From Mallotus nudiflorus (Eukaryota; Streptophyta; Magnoliopsida; Malpighiales; Euphorbiaceae), in NCBI GenBank assembly GCA_947683625.1, contig CANTUR010000285.1, positions 1,426,001-1,490,000 on the forward strand: a DNA stretch of 64,000 nucleotides, given 5' to 3'. The notes beneath the pieces are model-generated. The model was given only the letters and a program-made list of their open reading frames with translations. It searched no databases and was not told the DNA's origin. A program made the translations under genes and the position numbers. Positions 21,480-33,229 of the stretch are shown here, piece by piece (within the stretch, counting starts at the first letter, position 1; the number at the start of each line of letters is the position of its first letter).

Positions 21480-22260
21480 ATGGCTGCTCTTTCGCTTAGT
21501 GCAGAAGAAGAGGAGAATATTTATCTTGAAGGGAATGCAAGAGGTGAGAGTATCAACTTCAATGAGCTATGTTTGGTGGGTAAATTTCTTACAGACAAGG
21601 AAATCAATTTCAATGCTATGAGGAATAGATTAGTTGGTTTATGGGGACCTAGGAAGGGGGTAAATGTTAAGCACATTTCAAAGAAATTGTATATGTTTTA
21701 GTTCTATAGTACTGTTGACTTGAAATGAGTTTTAGATGGTTGTCCCTAGGTTTTTTATGGCCATTTATTATTGGTTCACCACCTTTAATGAGGTGAAATT
21801 CCAACTATGGTTCCATTGTTCTCTGTTCCACTTTAGATTCATGTTTATTATCTTCCGGTTGGATTTATATTTGAGGTGGTAAGGAGATAGATGGGCAATT
21901 TTGTTAGTTCTTTTCTTGATAGTGGAGTTTGGAGGAAGTATATGTGAATCCAAGTTCAAGTGGATATTTAATCTCCTCTCAAAAAATGGAAACAAATTTC
22001 AGTGCAGGGAGGTAGCAGTAGTGTTGTCCAGTTCAAATATGAAAAAATAAGTTCTTTTATTTCTTAAGTGGTCAACTTGATCGTACAGAAAATTCATGTT
22101 CTATTAAGTTTGAAAGTGCAGGTGGTGACTTACAGTGTAAATAGGGCTCATGGTTGAAAGCTCCAATAAGAGGTGCTGGTGGATCCAGCGAGATATGGTT
22201 GAGGGGTGATGGAGATGATGTTGATTTTTAAAAATTTGAAAACCTAAAATTTTAGCCTAC
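21480..22260 (+). pseudogene. LINE ORF1 (DUF4283, nucleic-acid binding)
   Basis: The ATG at 21480 opens MAALSLSAEEEENIYLEG, then ELCLVGKFLTDKEINFNAM and RNRLVGLWGPRKGVNVK. This is the standard start of plant L1 ORF1 DUF4283 domains. The frame closes at 21701. Later parts appear in other frames, including a tract reading APIRGAGGSSEIWLRGDG near 22160-22220 that corresponds to the conserved end of this ORF. Its family role is RNA binding in the retrotransposition particle. Confidence 0.8.
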
Positions 22261-22639
22261 TTTAATTCCTATTAATCCAAATAATTTGAATTTGAATAAC
22301 GGTTTTGATAGTATTAATCTTTCCAAATCTACTCAGGATTCTTATATGGTTATGCAGATTCAAAGAGATGGCCCTATATTTGAATCTTCTAATATTATTA
22401 TCGGATGATGCACAATGGAAGTCTAATTGGAGGAGAATATTGGACTGGACCTTTCTGATAACCAAAAAAGAAAGAGAATTGAGAAGGGGTTGGTTTCATC
22501 TTCTGTTCAGAAGGTTGAGGAGTTTATTTGTATAGGACATAATGCTCTGGTTTCTGCAGATGACAAGTTTCCTAGTGAAATTAATGTATCGGCTAGGTCT
22601 TTTTTGGGACCCTGCTAAGAACATTGATTGGTGTAACTT

Positions 22640-23460
22640 AGAACTGCCATGGATTGGGTAATCCACATACAGTGCTTACTCTTGAGACTTTGTTAGGACT
22701 AAAAGACTTAATTTTATTTTCTTAATTGAAACTCTTATTCACTTAAATAAAATTGAAGCAATAAAAATAAAGTTGGGTTATGAGAGTTGTTTTGTAGTTA
22801 ATTATAATGGGCATAATGATGGTTTAGCATTTCTTTAGTGTAAAGCTTCTATGTTTTCTTTAATTATTTTTTTTAATAATCATATCGACATGCAAGGTGT
22901 GGATAATAATGGTTTAATTTGGAATTGTACTAGTTTTTATGGTTTTCTTAAAAGAGCTCAAAGGCATGAATCATGGGCTTTGATTCGGTATTTATATCAA
23001 GCTTTAAATTTTCCATTGTGCACTCTTACTGATTCTAATGAACTTTTATATGACTCAGATAAAGATGGTGGTGCACCTCATCCTCCTTCTCTCTTTCGAG
23101 GTTTTCATATAGTTATAGAGGAATGTTCTTTATGCGATTTACCTTTGGAAGGCCACCATTTACATAGGAGCGAGGAAGGGGCTTTGATCATTGGGTTCGG
23201 AAGCGGTTGGATAAAGTGATGGTGAATGATGGTTAGTTAGCTTTGTATCCAAATGCAAGGTTACGCAATTATGTTGCTACTATTTTGGATCATATACCTT
23301 TGGAGCTGATCACTTCTGTCACTTCTTGGTCTATGGCTCCTCGTTCTTTTAAGTTTAAAAATGGGTGGCTTGTTGAGTAGGATTTTGTGCATATTGTTGA
23401 GGATAGTGGAATTGTTTTGAATGGGGACTCTTTACTTAATCGAATAAAAAGGTGAGTTAT
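22640..23460 (+). pseudogene. LINE endonuclease domain
   Basis: It begins with NCHGLGNPHTV at about 22643, equivalent to NCRGLGNPRTV of plant L1 endonucleases. The metal-binding Glu remains in FLIETLI (about 22715). The 22851-23219 frame has SFYGFLKRAQRHESWALIR and LTDSNELLYDSDKDGG, equivalent to the GDFNEIL motif with Phe changed to Ser, plus CDLPLEGHHLHRSEEG near the end. Stops interrupt the frame, so it is inactive. Confidence 0.8.
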
Positions 23461-23519
23461 GGATATAAAGTCTTGGAGTAAGGATTATCGATAGAGTTTT
23501 ATTACAAACATCAATCAGT

Positions 23520-25180
23520 GTGAGAGCGTCATTGCTAGTTTATAATCTATGAATTCTACTGATGTTGTTATGCCTCTTTCTAAAAAATGGAGATTGCTTG
23601 CTTCTTTATGGCCTAAAAGGAGGCTTATTAGCGGTAGAGAGCCAAAAAAAATTTTGTTAGAAAGTAGAGATCTTAATTCAAATTTTTTTTGTTCTATGGC
23701 GTCTATCTGTCAAAGGAAAAACAAGATTGTCCGTATGTAAAATGAGAGTGGCGTTTGGGTGGAAGATCAAATAGAGATATGTGATATTGTTAAGAATTAT
23801 TTTTTGGCACTTTTTGATGGTAATTTAAGTCCTTCGGATCTTAATATGAGCTATATGCATCGTTGGGTTTCTTTAGAGGATAATGAAATGCTTACTTCTC
23901 TTTTTCAGTTAAAGGAATTCAAGAAAGCTATTTTTCATATGCATCTAGAAAAATTCATGTGTCCTAATGGATTAAATCCTACATTTTATCATCGGTTTTG
24001 GAATTTTCTGGGTTCAGATATTTTTTCTAGATTTTGTACTTGGCTTGATTCTGTGAGTTTTCCAGTTGACTTGAATAAAACTATTATTTGTCTTATTCCT
24101 ATGTGTGACCCTCATAATTGTATGAAGGATTTCAGACCCATCTCTTTATGTAATGTTTTATTCAAGATCGTCTTAAAAGTTCTTACTAATAAGCTTAAAA
24201 TAGTTCTCCCTAAATTGATTTCAGATGCTCAGTCTGCTTTTATCCTAGGTAGAGAGCTATTCAAGATACTGTTATTGCTGCTTATGAGTTAATTCATTAT
24301 ATGAAAAGAAGAACAAGAGGTAAGAAGGGTAATGTTGCATTGAAAATTGATATTAACAAGGTTTATGATCGTATTACTTGGAATTATTTAAAGGAGATGA
24401 TGATTTGTTTGGTTTTTCTTCAAAATGGATTAATTGGGTGATGCTTTGTGTTACTACAGTTGAATATTTTGTTTTAATCAATGGTCATTCTATGGGTCCT
24501 ATTATTCCTGAGGGAGATTTTCAGCAAAGGGATCCGCTTTCTCTTTATTTATTTATCTTATGTGTTGAGGGGTTATCTGCGCTTATTCAAAGAGCGGAAG
24601 CTAGAGGAGATATTCATGGTTGTATTATTAGTTAGGGTACTCTTAGTATTTTTCATTTGCTTTTTGTTGATGATAGTTTTTTCTTTTTTCAAGATGATGA
24701 GAAAGAATCTCAGGTGATGCAAGAGATTTTCTCTATTTATGAGAAGGATTCAGGACAAGCGATTAATTTTGGTAAATCCAGTATTTTTTTTATAGTTCTA
24801 ATATCCCCCTCCAATGTGAGACATTAAATTTCATCTTTATTATAGGTTTTTCCCCTCTTGAAATCGGTAGATATTTATTACTGCCTTCTTTGTTAGGTAG
24901 GAAGAAAAGAGAGATTTTTACCTTCTTTTGGGATAGATTGTGGAGAAGGATTCAAGGTTGGCAAAGGCATCTATTATCCCAAGCAGGTAGGGAAGTCTTG
25001 ATTAAATCTGTGGGTCAAGCAATTTCCACTTATTATATGAGTTGTTTTATACTTCTTATTACTCTGTATGATGAGTTGTAGTGTATGTTGAATTCTTTTT
25101 AGTGGGGTATATAAGCAGATGGAGGAAAGCATATTAACTGGAAATATTGGGTTCACTTATGCTTATTAAAGGACAGGGGA
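23520..25180 (+). pseudogene. LINE reverse transcriptase
   Basis: The 23759-24292 frame has KFMCPNGLNPTFYHRFW, ICLIPMCDPHNCMKDFRPIS and LCNVLFKIVLKVLTNKL, the fingers and palm signature of plant L1 RT. After a frameshift come GVLTG-equivalent sequence and SMGPIIPEGDFQQRDPLSLY. The catalytic box at about 24660-24680 reads LFVDDSF, against (F/Y)ADD in active relatives. The thumb (GRKKREIF, then RIQGWQRHLLSQAGREVLIK) runs to about 25080. Many stops. Confidence 0.85.
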
Positions 25181-25880
25181 GGTGTTGGTTTTAGGAATTT
25201 TCATCATTTTAACATGGTGCTTTTGGCAATAGAAGGATGGAATATTATTGCAAGACCTTATTCGCTTGATAGTAGGCTTCTTAAAGCTAGATATTTTCCA
25301 AGAGTGAATTTTATGGATGCTCTACTAGGTTTCATTCCTAGTTATATTTGGCATAGTTTGTGGAATGCAAAGTATATTCTGGATCTTGGGTGTCAGTGGC
25401 ATATTGGGAGTGGTGACAATGTTAGTGTTTGGGCAGATTCATGGTTACCTAAAAATGGAAATTTGAAGTTTAGTACTCCTTGTCTAGTGGGTTTGGAAGA
25501 GATGCAAGTTTATGAGCTTTTAATTCCTGGCTAAAGAGAGTTGGATGAAGGTTTGATTTTGGATAAGTTTTGGATGGATGATGCTAATTTTATTCTTTTG
25601 CTGTCATTGTCTTCTTCTTTAAATGAGGATAGATATATTTAGCATTATGATTAGAGAAGCATTTACCTTGTTAAATCGAGGTATAAAGTAAGCATGTAGT
25701 CTATTCATGATTTGAATATTTCCTCTCATAGAGATTTATGGCGCAAGATGTGGAATTTAAAGATGCCACCGCAAGTGAAAAGTTTTATATGGAGAGCTCT
25801 CTCTAATTGCTTGTTTGTCGAAGGATCTTTTTTCTTAAAGGAATTCCAGTGGATAATTCTTGTGTCCAATGTCATAATTT
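25181..25880 (+). pseudogene. LINE C-terminal region with zf-RVT start
   Basis: 25214-25534 encodes the connector typical of plant L1 elements (LDSRLLKARYFPRVNFMD, then WHIGSGDNVSVWADSWLP). 25712-25860 holds the zf-RVT entry (MPPQVKSFIWRALSNCL), and a CVQC pair near 25860 would be the first zinc ligands. Homology ends immediately afterwards. Confidence 0.75.
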
Positions 25881-26609
25881 GGGCTGGACAAAAATTTTTA
25901 TTGTTATTATCACATATAGTTACCACAAAAATCCATTGACTTCGTGAAATAAAATGCGACAAATAACAAGAAACTTACAGGAAATTTCTTGCCACCTTCT
26001 ATGCATATATTATATAGGATTCCCTTGAACAAAATTTTCATTTAGGCTCAAATTTTACTAACTTATAAAATCAAATTGCATCAACCTAAAACTGGCCAGA
26101 AATTTTTTTGTAGTTATCCACAAAAATATTGAAAAAATTATCAACAGTTGACATTCTTATAATTAATCTCTATCACGGCAAATTATAATTAACATTATAA
26201 CACATCCTTTAAGTGTGAATTAGTCTATAAAATTAAACATTTTCGTAAAATTTATATACAAAATAATTGAATATTCAATTTATAATTTGAAGTCACAATC
26301 TTAATTTTTTTTTTCCTGAACTATCGAGATTCATGATTAATTAAATTTTAATTATTCCTATTTGATTTGAATAGAACTATAATCCCATTACATATACAAT
26401 TACTTTATAATTTTTTATAAAATTCCACAATTTTAATTAATTTAAGTATTTGTGTACTACTTTTCTTTAGCTTAAATTGATATTTAAAAGTTTACCAGAT
26501 CAACTCAAGCTACCATGTTGTATCAAACATTACGCAAATGATAGTACAACATTACCTGCATAAGTAGTTTTTATCCATTCGCGTAATATATATCTTTCAT
26601 CATTGCATA
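25881..26609. other. Intergenic AT-rich sequence, no gene seen
   Basis: Lies between the broken LINE end and the start of copy B. No ORF, terminal repeat or tandem structure was recognised. Confidence 0.5.
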
Positions 26610-27494
26610 AATTTCAACAATTTAATTATTTTTTATTACTCAATTATTTTAATACAATAAAAAAATATTAAATATAGCAAATATCTTTAATTTGTTTGTC
26701 TTTTAATTGATTTTGATTGAAATTTTAAATCTTCAATCATGAAGTTTTTCTTTTAGTGAAATTTTTATGATTTTCCTTTATAAAATTTTTACTTTTAATG
26801 GGATTTATTTAGTTTTCCTTTATGTAATTTGAATATATTCTCATTGTGAATTTTCTATTGGTATTTCTACAATTAGACTCATTCAAAAATCAATGAATCG
26901 ATTTATGACTAAATAAAGTCAGTGAGTGCAATGAACGAATTGTCGAATTATAAATCAGAAGAGTTCTATTAATGTGATTGAGAAATAACAACTAGAAAAT
27001 TTATAATTTCAGTGAGAATTTATTTTGATCTTTTTTTGTACAATTATTCTTATTATTATTTCATTAATATATACTTTTAATCTTCAATAAATGAACGGTT
27101 TATTTTCTTCTCTCAAAAAAAATAATAAATAAAAAAATAAAAAAGACGCTATAATGAAAACGTGTTTTCAAATGAAAATTTTGTATTTTCATTTTATATT
27201 TTTTATGAGAAAATTTTTTAAAAACAACAAAAACTTATTTTATATGTTTTTTTAATTGTAAAATTGTAAAAACAGTTTTCAAGTGAGATATTGATATTTA
27301 TGAAAATATTCAAATTAAATATAAAATTTTATTTTCTATTTCAAATTTGAAATTTTTTTTAGAATATTTTCTTTTTAGAATTAAGAATACCTATTTAGGA
27401 ATAACTATTTTATTTTTAAAAAATTATAATTTTATTTCATACTTTCTATATTTCATGAACCAAATATGTTTTAAGGTTTGAGTGGAAAAGAATA

Positions 27495-27630
27495 GTGCGA
27501 TTTGTCTCTAATTATTAGTTAAAAAAGCCTGAAAACTCGGACGACATGTCTTAAAGTCGGACAATCTTCTAATGTCATCTGGCAACCACTTAGACCACGA
27601 GGAGGCTGCTCAAATCTGCGATTAGAGTAC
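27495..27630. other. Conserved island in copy B
   Basis: Counterpart of 5115-5250 in copy A, about 85% identical by eye, whereas neighbouring AT-rich DNA is not alignable. It is followed by a GC-richer stretch unique to copy B (27640-27810; CCGAAGGGAAGCTCTCTCAT and nearby) of unknown origin. Confidence 0.5.
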
Positions 27631-28616
27631 GTGCCAATCAGCCCTTCTAATTAGCTTGAATAATTTCACCATTATTATTATTGTTGTTGTCCCTTCCCTA
27701 ATAACCTTCTCCGAAGGGAAGCTCTCTCATGATTCGTCAGTGCTACGGGAATGTTTGCAGTTGTAATTTCCGTACACAGCTGGAGATGCCCACCAACATT
27801 CCTAAGGAAGATTCTTTTCATTTTTTTTTCCCAAAGATTCTTTTCATTATGGAGTATTAAATTGATATGTGATATGTTTTTATATATTTTATATTTAGTT
27901 AGGAATTGAATTGAAAATTTTTCATTTTAAAAATAAAAATTCTTGCCATTTGAGATACTTTTTGAATTTATAGGGATGATTTATAAAATTTTATTTAAAC
28001 TAAACACTAATTACTAACTGTTCTGTTTTTGTATTTATAATGCTGAGACATGTATGTATTTATGTGTGTTAAGTAAATACATTATAATCTCACATTTCAA
28101 AATACGACATAGATGCATTTGTTGCACATTCTAATTAACAATTAGCATTACGTGATATAAATATAAGTCTATTGTTATGGAAAGTTATAATATTTACAAA
28201 TTTTAATGATTTTTTATTTTTTAATATTTGATAAAAGTAAACATTTTAATGTGGTCAATTATTTATAGTGTTAATATAATATAAAATTTGATCAAAATTA
28301 AATAAAAATATGAATATATGACATTTAAGTTGTTGTTTTTAAATACTTATATTTGTGTATTTTTTTTTATCAATTTTAATTAAAATAATAAATAACTAAT
28401 AAAAATATTTTTATAAATTTTTTTACTGAATTTAATATTTTCTATCTTATAACACTGGTATTTAATTTGACGTTGATTAATCTAAACTCAGGTAGAACTA
28501 TAAAGATTGTAAAAATTTCCTAATAATTTATAATAAAAATACATGTACTACAACTTAAATTCGAGATATCATTTAAATAAAAATACTCTCATACTATCTA
28601 ATCACAATAATTATTT

Positions 28617-28852
28617 GGGTAAATTACATTTTTCCTCTGCATTTTTTTATATTACACTACTTCATTCCTTATATTTGAAAAAATATTAATTCATTTTTAA
28701 TATTTGTTTTTTTTGTACTATTTTATCCCACAAAAGGACTAATAAATGCTAAAAAACAAAATATCATAGATGAATTAATATTTTTTCAAATGTAAGGGAT
28801 TGAATAGTATAATGTGATAAAATATAAGGGGAAAACTATGATTTGCTCTAAT
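28617..28852. mobile_element. MITE (~236 bp, ~80-bp terminal inverted repeats)
   Basis: The left arm starts GGGTAAATTACATTTTTCC and the right arm ends with a diverged complement (GAGCAAATCATAGTTTTCC when reversed). The inner arm parts are nearly identical complements around TTGAAAAAATATTAATTCAT. Flanks carry TAATTAT on both sides, a 7-8-bp target duplication. Copy A has the empty site (CAATAATTACTGATGG). Length, TIRs and duplication suggest a hAT-like MITE, but the superfamily is not certain. Confidence 0.85.
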
Positions 28853-29046
28853 TATAAGTAAATTTTGTCCATGGCTTCTCCAAATTGGAAAATCAAAGGA
28901 CAAATGTAAATAGTGTCCATTTGCGTAAAAATAGTACTAAAAGTTAAAAAAAAATAATGATTTGTGTTGCGGATTGCGAAGTCAAAGTGTGTCATGACTA
29001 GCGGCACAATTATATTTGTACCACTTTTGTTTTATTTTTTTCATTC

Positions 29047-29632
29047 ATTATTAAAAAAATTTACAAGCTATGGATGTTTAAATATTTACATGATAGGTTT
29101 AATAGTGTATAACTTAGGTTTTAGATTGCAATATATATATATATATATATATTTCACCAAAAAATTGAAATTAAAAAACAAAAATGAAAAAAAAAATGCC
29201 ATTTGATTATTAAAAAAATTTTACAAGTTACGGGGTTTAAATCCTTACATGATAGATTCACTCGTGTGCAACTTAGATTTTAGATCCAGAAAAAAAAAAT
29301 TTCACCATAAAATTGAAATTTAAAAACAAAAATGAAAAAAAAACCATTTGATTATTAAAAAAAATTGACAAGCTAAGAGTGTTTAAATTATTATACGACG
29401 AATTCACCCATATGCAACTTAAGTTTTAGATTCTAAAAAAAAAAGATATTTTCACAAAAAATTGAAATTTAAAAACAAAAATGAAAAAAAAAGACATGAT
29501 TATTAAAAAAAATTCACAATTTATGGGTATTTAAATTCTTACATAAAGGGTTTATCCATATGCAACTTCAGTTTTAAATTAAAAAAAAAATTACCACAAA
29601 AATTGAAATTAAAAAAAATTGGAAAAAAAAAA
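29047..29632. repeat. Four-copy tandem repeat, ~145-159 bp unit
   Basis: ATTATTAAAAAAA starts monomers at 29047, 29206, 29351 and 29499 (steps of 159, 145 and 148). Each monomer contains TTACAAGCTA, GTTTAAAT-TTACATGATAG, CAACTTAGGTTTTAGAT, TTTCACCA-AAAATTGAAATT and AAAAACAAAAATGAAAA. The first monomer is longer because of an (AT)n run. It lies in the promoter region of the LTP pseudogene and is absent from copy A. Confidence 0.9.
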
Positions 29633-29769
29633 CTTGGGGGAAAAATGGACATTGCCCCCACCCGTGACAGAGATACATGTCAAGAGTCCCAATTCGTAAA
29701 AAAAAAAACACATAATTAAGACTTTGAAACAAAAGAGTATTGTCCATGAAGGAAAAGATATTGAAAAAC

Positions 29770-30239
29770 ATGAAGGCAGCTAGGCCATGGCCGTTAGCTT
29801 CCTTACCATTTCTTCTATAACTTGTTGTCTTGAGTATACTATTAAAGGTGAACCCATCTAGTGCAACTCCCATTACAACAGAGTGCAAAGAAGAGAAAAG
29901 GCTCAAGCTTAATGCTTGCAAGCCAGTCATGTACAGTAGGCCACCATCTCTAGAGTGTTGTCAACACATAAGGGTTACACACGTTAGGTGTGCTTGCCCT
30001 CTAATCACCCATAAATTGGCTGCACTTATAGATGTAAACCATGTTATTCTAGTCATTGAAGGTTGTGGGTGAAGGGTTCCCCCACCAATTCAAGTGTAGA
30101 AGTAAGCTCTTAATTAATCAGCTTCTTGAATATACAAACGTTTATACATGTTTCATGATCTTTCTATAATGGGTACTTACTTTTGCTTACATGTTATTCT
30201 TTTTTTTTTATCTCTTTTGCAGGTATCACTACTCCTTGA
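29770..30239 (+). pseudogene. LTP-like pseudogene (copy B) retaining the intron and last exon
   Basis: The ATG at 29770 opens a frame homologous to the 6102 gene, but a TAA at 29818 ends it within the signal peptide. Further damage includes GGGTGA in place of the GGGAGA codons after the seventh Cys (near 30069) and TGT-AGA near the eighth Cys. Six cysteines can still be seen in the 29830-30072 frame. Copy B keeps what copy A lost: a donor GTAAGC (30095), a T-rich tract, the acceptor TTTTGCAG (30215-30222) and a final exon reading (S)ITTP then TGA at 30237-30239. The TATA segment is deleted and a tandem array sits upstream, so expression is unlikely. Confidence 0.85.
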
Positions 30240-30369
30240 ATTTAAAGTTGAACTTGCTATGATTATGTATTACTTGTTATTTTCTGGTTAGTTGCTTCTA
30301 TAAATCTAGTATCAGTAAGCTAAATAAGAAGATTACAGGTCTAATTTTGTGGAGGTGTAGTAAGTTAAA

Positions 30370-30767
30370 TGATGCCCCATATACGTATTCCTATTTAACT
30401 AAGGTCTTTATTTTTCTATACAAGGTTACTTACAGAAGAAGGATATCCAAAACAAATAGACAAAGGTTTCTAATTAAGGAGACTCTTGGATAGAAAGAAA
30501 TACTCTCCTAATATGCATAGGACTCTCATAAAAGAAGAATCTTATTCCAAACAGGTTTAAGCATCACTATCCCTATAAATGAGACCCTATATCCCTTATT
30601 CGTATGCATTCTATTCTCTCATACTCTTTACTCTTTTTATCTCTCTAAAACTCTCTCTTTATATCCTCTGACTTAGGCATCAGAGAATTTGTAGGAATCC
30701 TCTCCACCTCTCACCTTACCATTCGTTGATCACTTACTAGCTTAGGAGTTTTAGAAACAAGTTATCA
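30370..30767 (+). repeat. 5' LTR of the Tat element
   Basis: 398 bp, TGATGCCCCATATAC to GTTATCA. Contains a CT-rich TATCTCTCTAAAACTC tract. It differs from the 3' LTR at many positions, which implies an old insertion. No convincing primer-binding site was found directly after it. Confidence 0.9.
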
Positions 30768-31479
30768 AGTCGCATGGTTGTGTGGACTCTCGAGTTAAAA
30801 GCCATTTAAGCATCTACCAACTAGGATTTTGGCATCATGACTTCCAATTAACCACCAATCTCAACTCTTGACACATATATTAATGCATATGCTCCTCTTC
30901 CTCCAATCAACTTGTTATTAGCCTTTTAGATAATAATTCCATTGGCCCCCTTTCAACATGTTAGACCTTTGTCTTAGGCTCCGACTATAATATACATTTC
31001 ACCTAGTAATACTCAGGGGTGGCTAGCTCTTGGCATCAGCCTTCTTTACTATTCTCCTCTTCAACATCATAGCATACCTATACCTTATGTACCTTTTCTG
31101 AGCCTATCAGAAACACTTGCCATAAACACACCTAACCTTAACATAGTCACCCAGACACTTAACCTATCCCCAATGAGCAAAGAAGCTATGATTCAAAATA
31201 TTCAAACACAGATGACCCTAATGCAATAATAGTTAAATGCCCTAATCCAAAGCCGTAATCCTAGAATAACTCACATAGGAAATAATATAACGACACCAAC
31301 AACACCTTCAGAGGTATCTTGAGGAAATAGAGAAAAACATAAAGCCCCAAAAGGAGAATCCAGCTCAACAATCTTGGTCCTATATGATTTAAAAATAACT
31401 TAAAAAGTTAAAGAGATAATGCATAAAGCTCATACCTGGCTAAGGAAAGAAGATGAATGCATTATAGAAGGAAATAAAC

Positions 31480-32530
31480 CTTTATTAAGTAGAATAATCT
31501 AGACAGAGATTCCAACCAAATTTAGAATGTCATAGTTAGATCAATTTGATGGAACTGAAGATCCAATTAACCATATATCCTCGTTCATGACCAAGATGTT
31601 ACTCTAGAATATGAATGATGGAATCATGTGCAGAGTCTTTCCTAGTACACTTATTAAGAATGCTCAGAAGTGGTTCCACTAGCTTCCTAAGAATTCCATT
31701 TCCTCCTTTGAAGAGTATGTTGAGAAACTCCAGACTCGATTCATCACCAACGTCCCTTCAGCCAAAAACATTAATGATCTTCGAATGTGCTAATAGGAGG
31801 TCATTGAATCATTGAGAAGCTATTTAGATCGATTCAATAAAGTAGCCATGTAAATAAAAAATTTGGTTGATGAGGTAGCTATAAAGGCCTTAAAGAATAG
31901 GACCTAACAAGGAAAACTCAAAGACAAGATATTGACAAAGGAACCCAACACCTTCATTGAGGTAATGGCTATGGCAATAAAGATGATAAAGATGGATGAA
32001 GATAGGAGGATATGCTGAGACAATGAGAAAGCACTAGTCAGGAAAGATAAAAGGTTAAGATCTAGAAGGCCAAGCTTCTAGCAATCAAACTTTAGAAACC
32101 CAACAGAAGGATTTGAAAGGGAGGCTGAGAAGTATACACCACTAAACACCTCTAGATCCAAGATGCTTATGTGGGTCAGAAAAAATAGTGTAGGCATAAC
32201 CCCAGCCAAAAGACAAAGTCCAACCAGGAGAGTCATATAAGATAGGAGGTATTATTGCCAATACCACTAGCATTACGGACATGAAAATAAGGCACGACAA
32301 GAATTAAAGAATGCCATAAGAAGATTAATATAGAATGGTAAACTCGACAACTTCACTGACACAACTAGAAGGAGCAGATATTTAGATGGTCAAGATAGGG
32401 ATAGGCCAAAACCAAAGAAAGCTCAGAATGAACTAGCCTGCGTTATTAACATGATTGTCAGAGGAGAAGTTATAGAGAAGATGCCTAAGAGATCCCACAA
32501 AGAAGAAGGGTCCACCTATAAAAAGAAGTA
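31480..32530 (+). pseudogene. Tat-lineage gag (retrotransposon gag plus zinc knuckle)
   Basis: Broken frames give QFDGTEDPINHISSFMTKM, MCRVFPSTLIKNAQKWFH, SSFEEYVEKLQTRFI and ESLRSYLDRFNKVAM. These are the conserved sequence of the Tat capsid domain. A CQYH-x5-GH remnant near 32250 corresponds to the CCHC-like YCEYHRDHGH box. Several stops occur where relatives have Trp, Gln or Arg. The family role is capsid formation. Confidence 0.85.
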
Positions 32531-32584
32531 GACTATCATATTTGGTCTATAAGATTAAAACAGGTTTAGCACCCTCACAATGAT

Positions 32585-32960
32585 GCACTTGTGGTCAATG
32601 CTTTCATCAACAATTACCTAGTGAAAAGATTACTGATTGATAATGGCAATGTTGTCAACTCACTCTCTTGGAATGCCTACAAAGTAATGGGAGGTTTTAT
32701 TACTAATTTGAAAGCTATTCAGAATCTTATTACAAGCTTTTACGGAAGAACCACCCAACCAATGGGATTAAAAGAGCTGAGTCTAAAATTCAACAATCGA
32801 GATACATGAAAAGTGAAAGTTTTTAAAGCTCAGTTCAATGTGGTGGATCTTCCTCTCGCATACAATGACATCATAGGCCAACCAATACTTTACGAGATTG
32901 ATGCAGTTATGAGTGTCCATCGTCTGACCATGAAGATTTTTATTAAAGGTTGAGTCCTAA
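32585..32960 (+). pseudogene. Tat-lineage retropepsin-like protease
   Basis: The 32591-32809 frame contains VKRLLIDNGNVVNSL, equivalent to V-x-R-x-LIDNGSS. The catalytic Asp is present, but Gly-Ser is partly changed to Gly-Asn. The downstream flap and core continue as FKAQFNVVDLPLAYNDIIG near 32823-32880, equivalent to the FLVVD-x-P-x-AYNAILGR end of the domain. Broken by stops. Confidence 0.8.
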
Positions 32961-33229
32961 CAATTCATGGGGATTAGCACATGGTCAGGCAATGCTACTA
33001 GATGGTAGTGAAACCTCAGATGGAGGCATTCCCTATGGAATCTTAGGAAATGGAGAAACAAAAAGCCAACTCTGAGCCAGTTGAACAGGTTTAGACCTTA
33101 CAGACCATCGAAGGAAAGATAGTAAGGATCGGTAATGAGCTTGATAGCGAAGTTAAGCATAGAATAAGTGAGGTCCTCATTAAACATTCAATCAGCCTTG
33201 CTTCTCAAGCGTTTAAGATCACTGGAGTA

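Larger units (their letters stand above)
21330..25880 (+). mobile_element. L1-type LINE (non-LTR retrotransposon), 3'-truncated
   Basis: It contains an ORF1 with a DUF4283-type domain, then endonuclease, reverse transcriptase and a zinc-binding reverse-transcriptase (zf-RVT) region in the canonical order, all with stops and frameshifts. The homology stops near 25880, inside the zf-RVT region, with no poly-A tail. The 3' end has therefore been lost by deletion or a later rearrangement, unlike normal LINE 5' truncation. The 5' boundary (about 21330) is approximate; no target duplication was identified. Confidence 0.85.
26610..30369. repeat. Segmental duplication, copy B (left part)
   Basis: Co-linear with copy A (3750-6660). 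Homology begins with ATTACTCAATTATTTTAATAC at about 26635 and continues through the conserved island, the LTP promoter region and the LTP pseudogene. It stops at 30369, where the Tat element inserts. It resumes after the element at 51829 with TAAAGATTTGAATAAG. Confidence 0.85.

Noticed and set aside
30768..30845. Primer-binding site for the old Tat element
   Set aside because: TGGCATCATGAC near 30829 is too far from the LTR end (about 60 bp) and matches no tRNA 3' end well; left unassigned.
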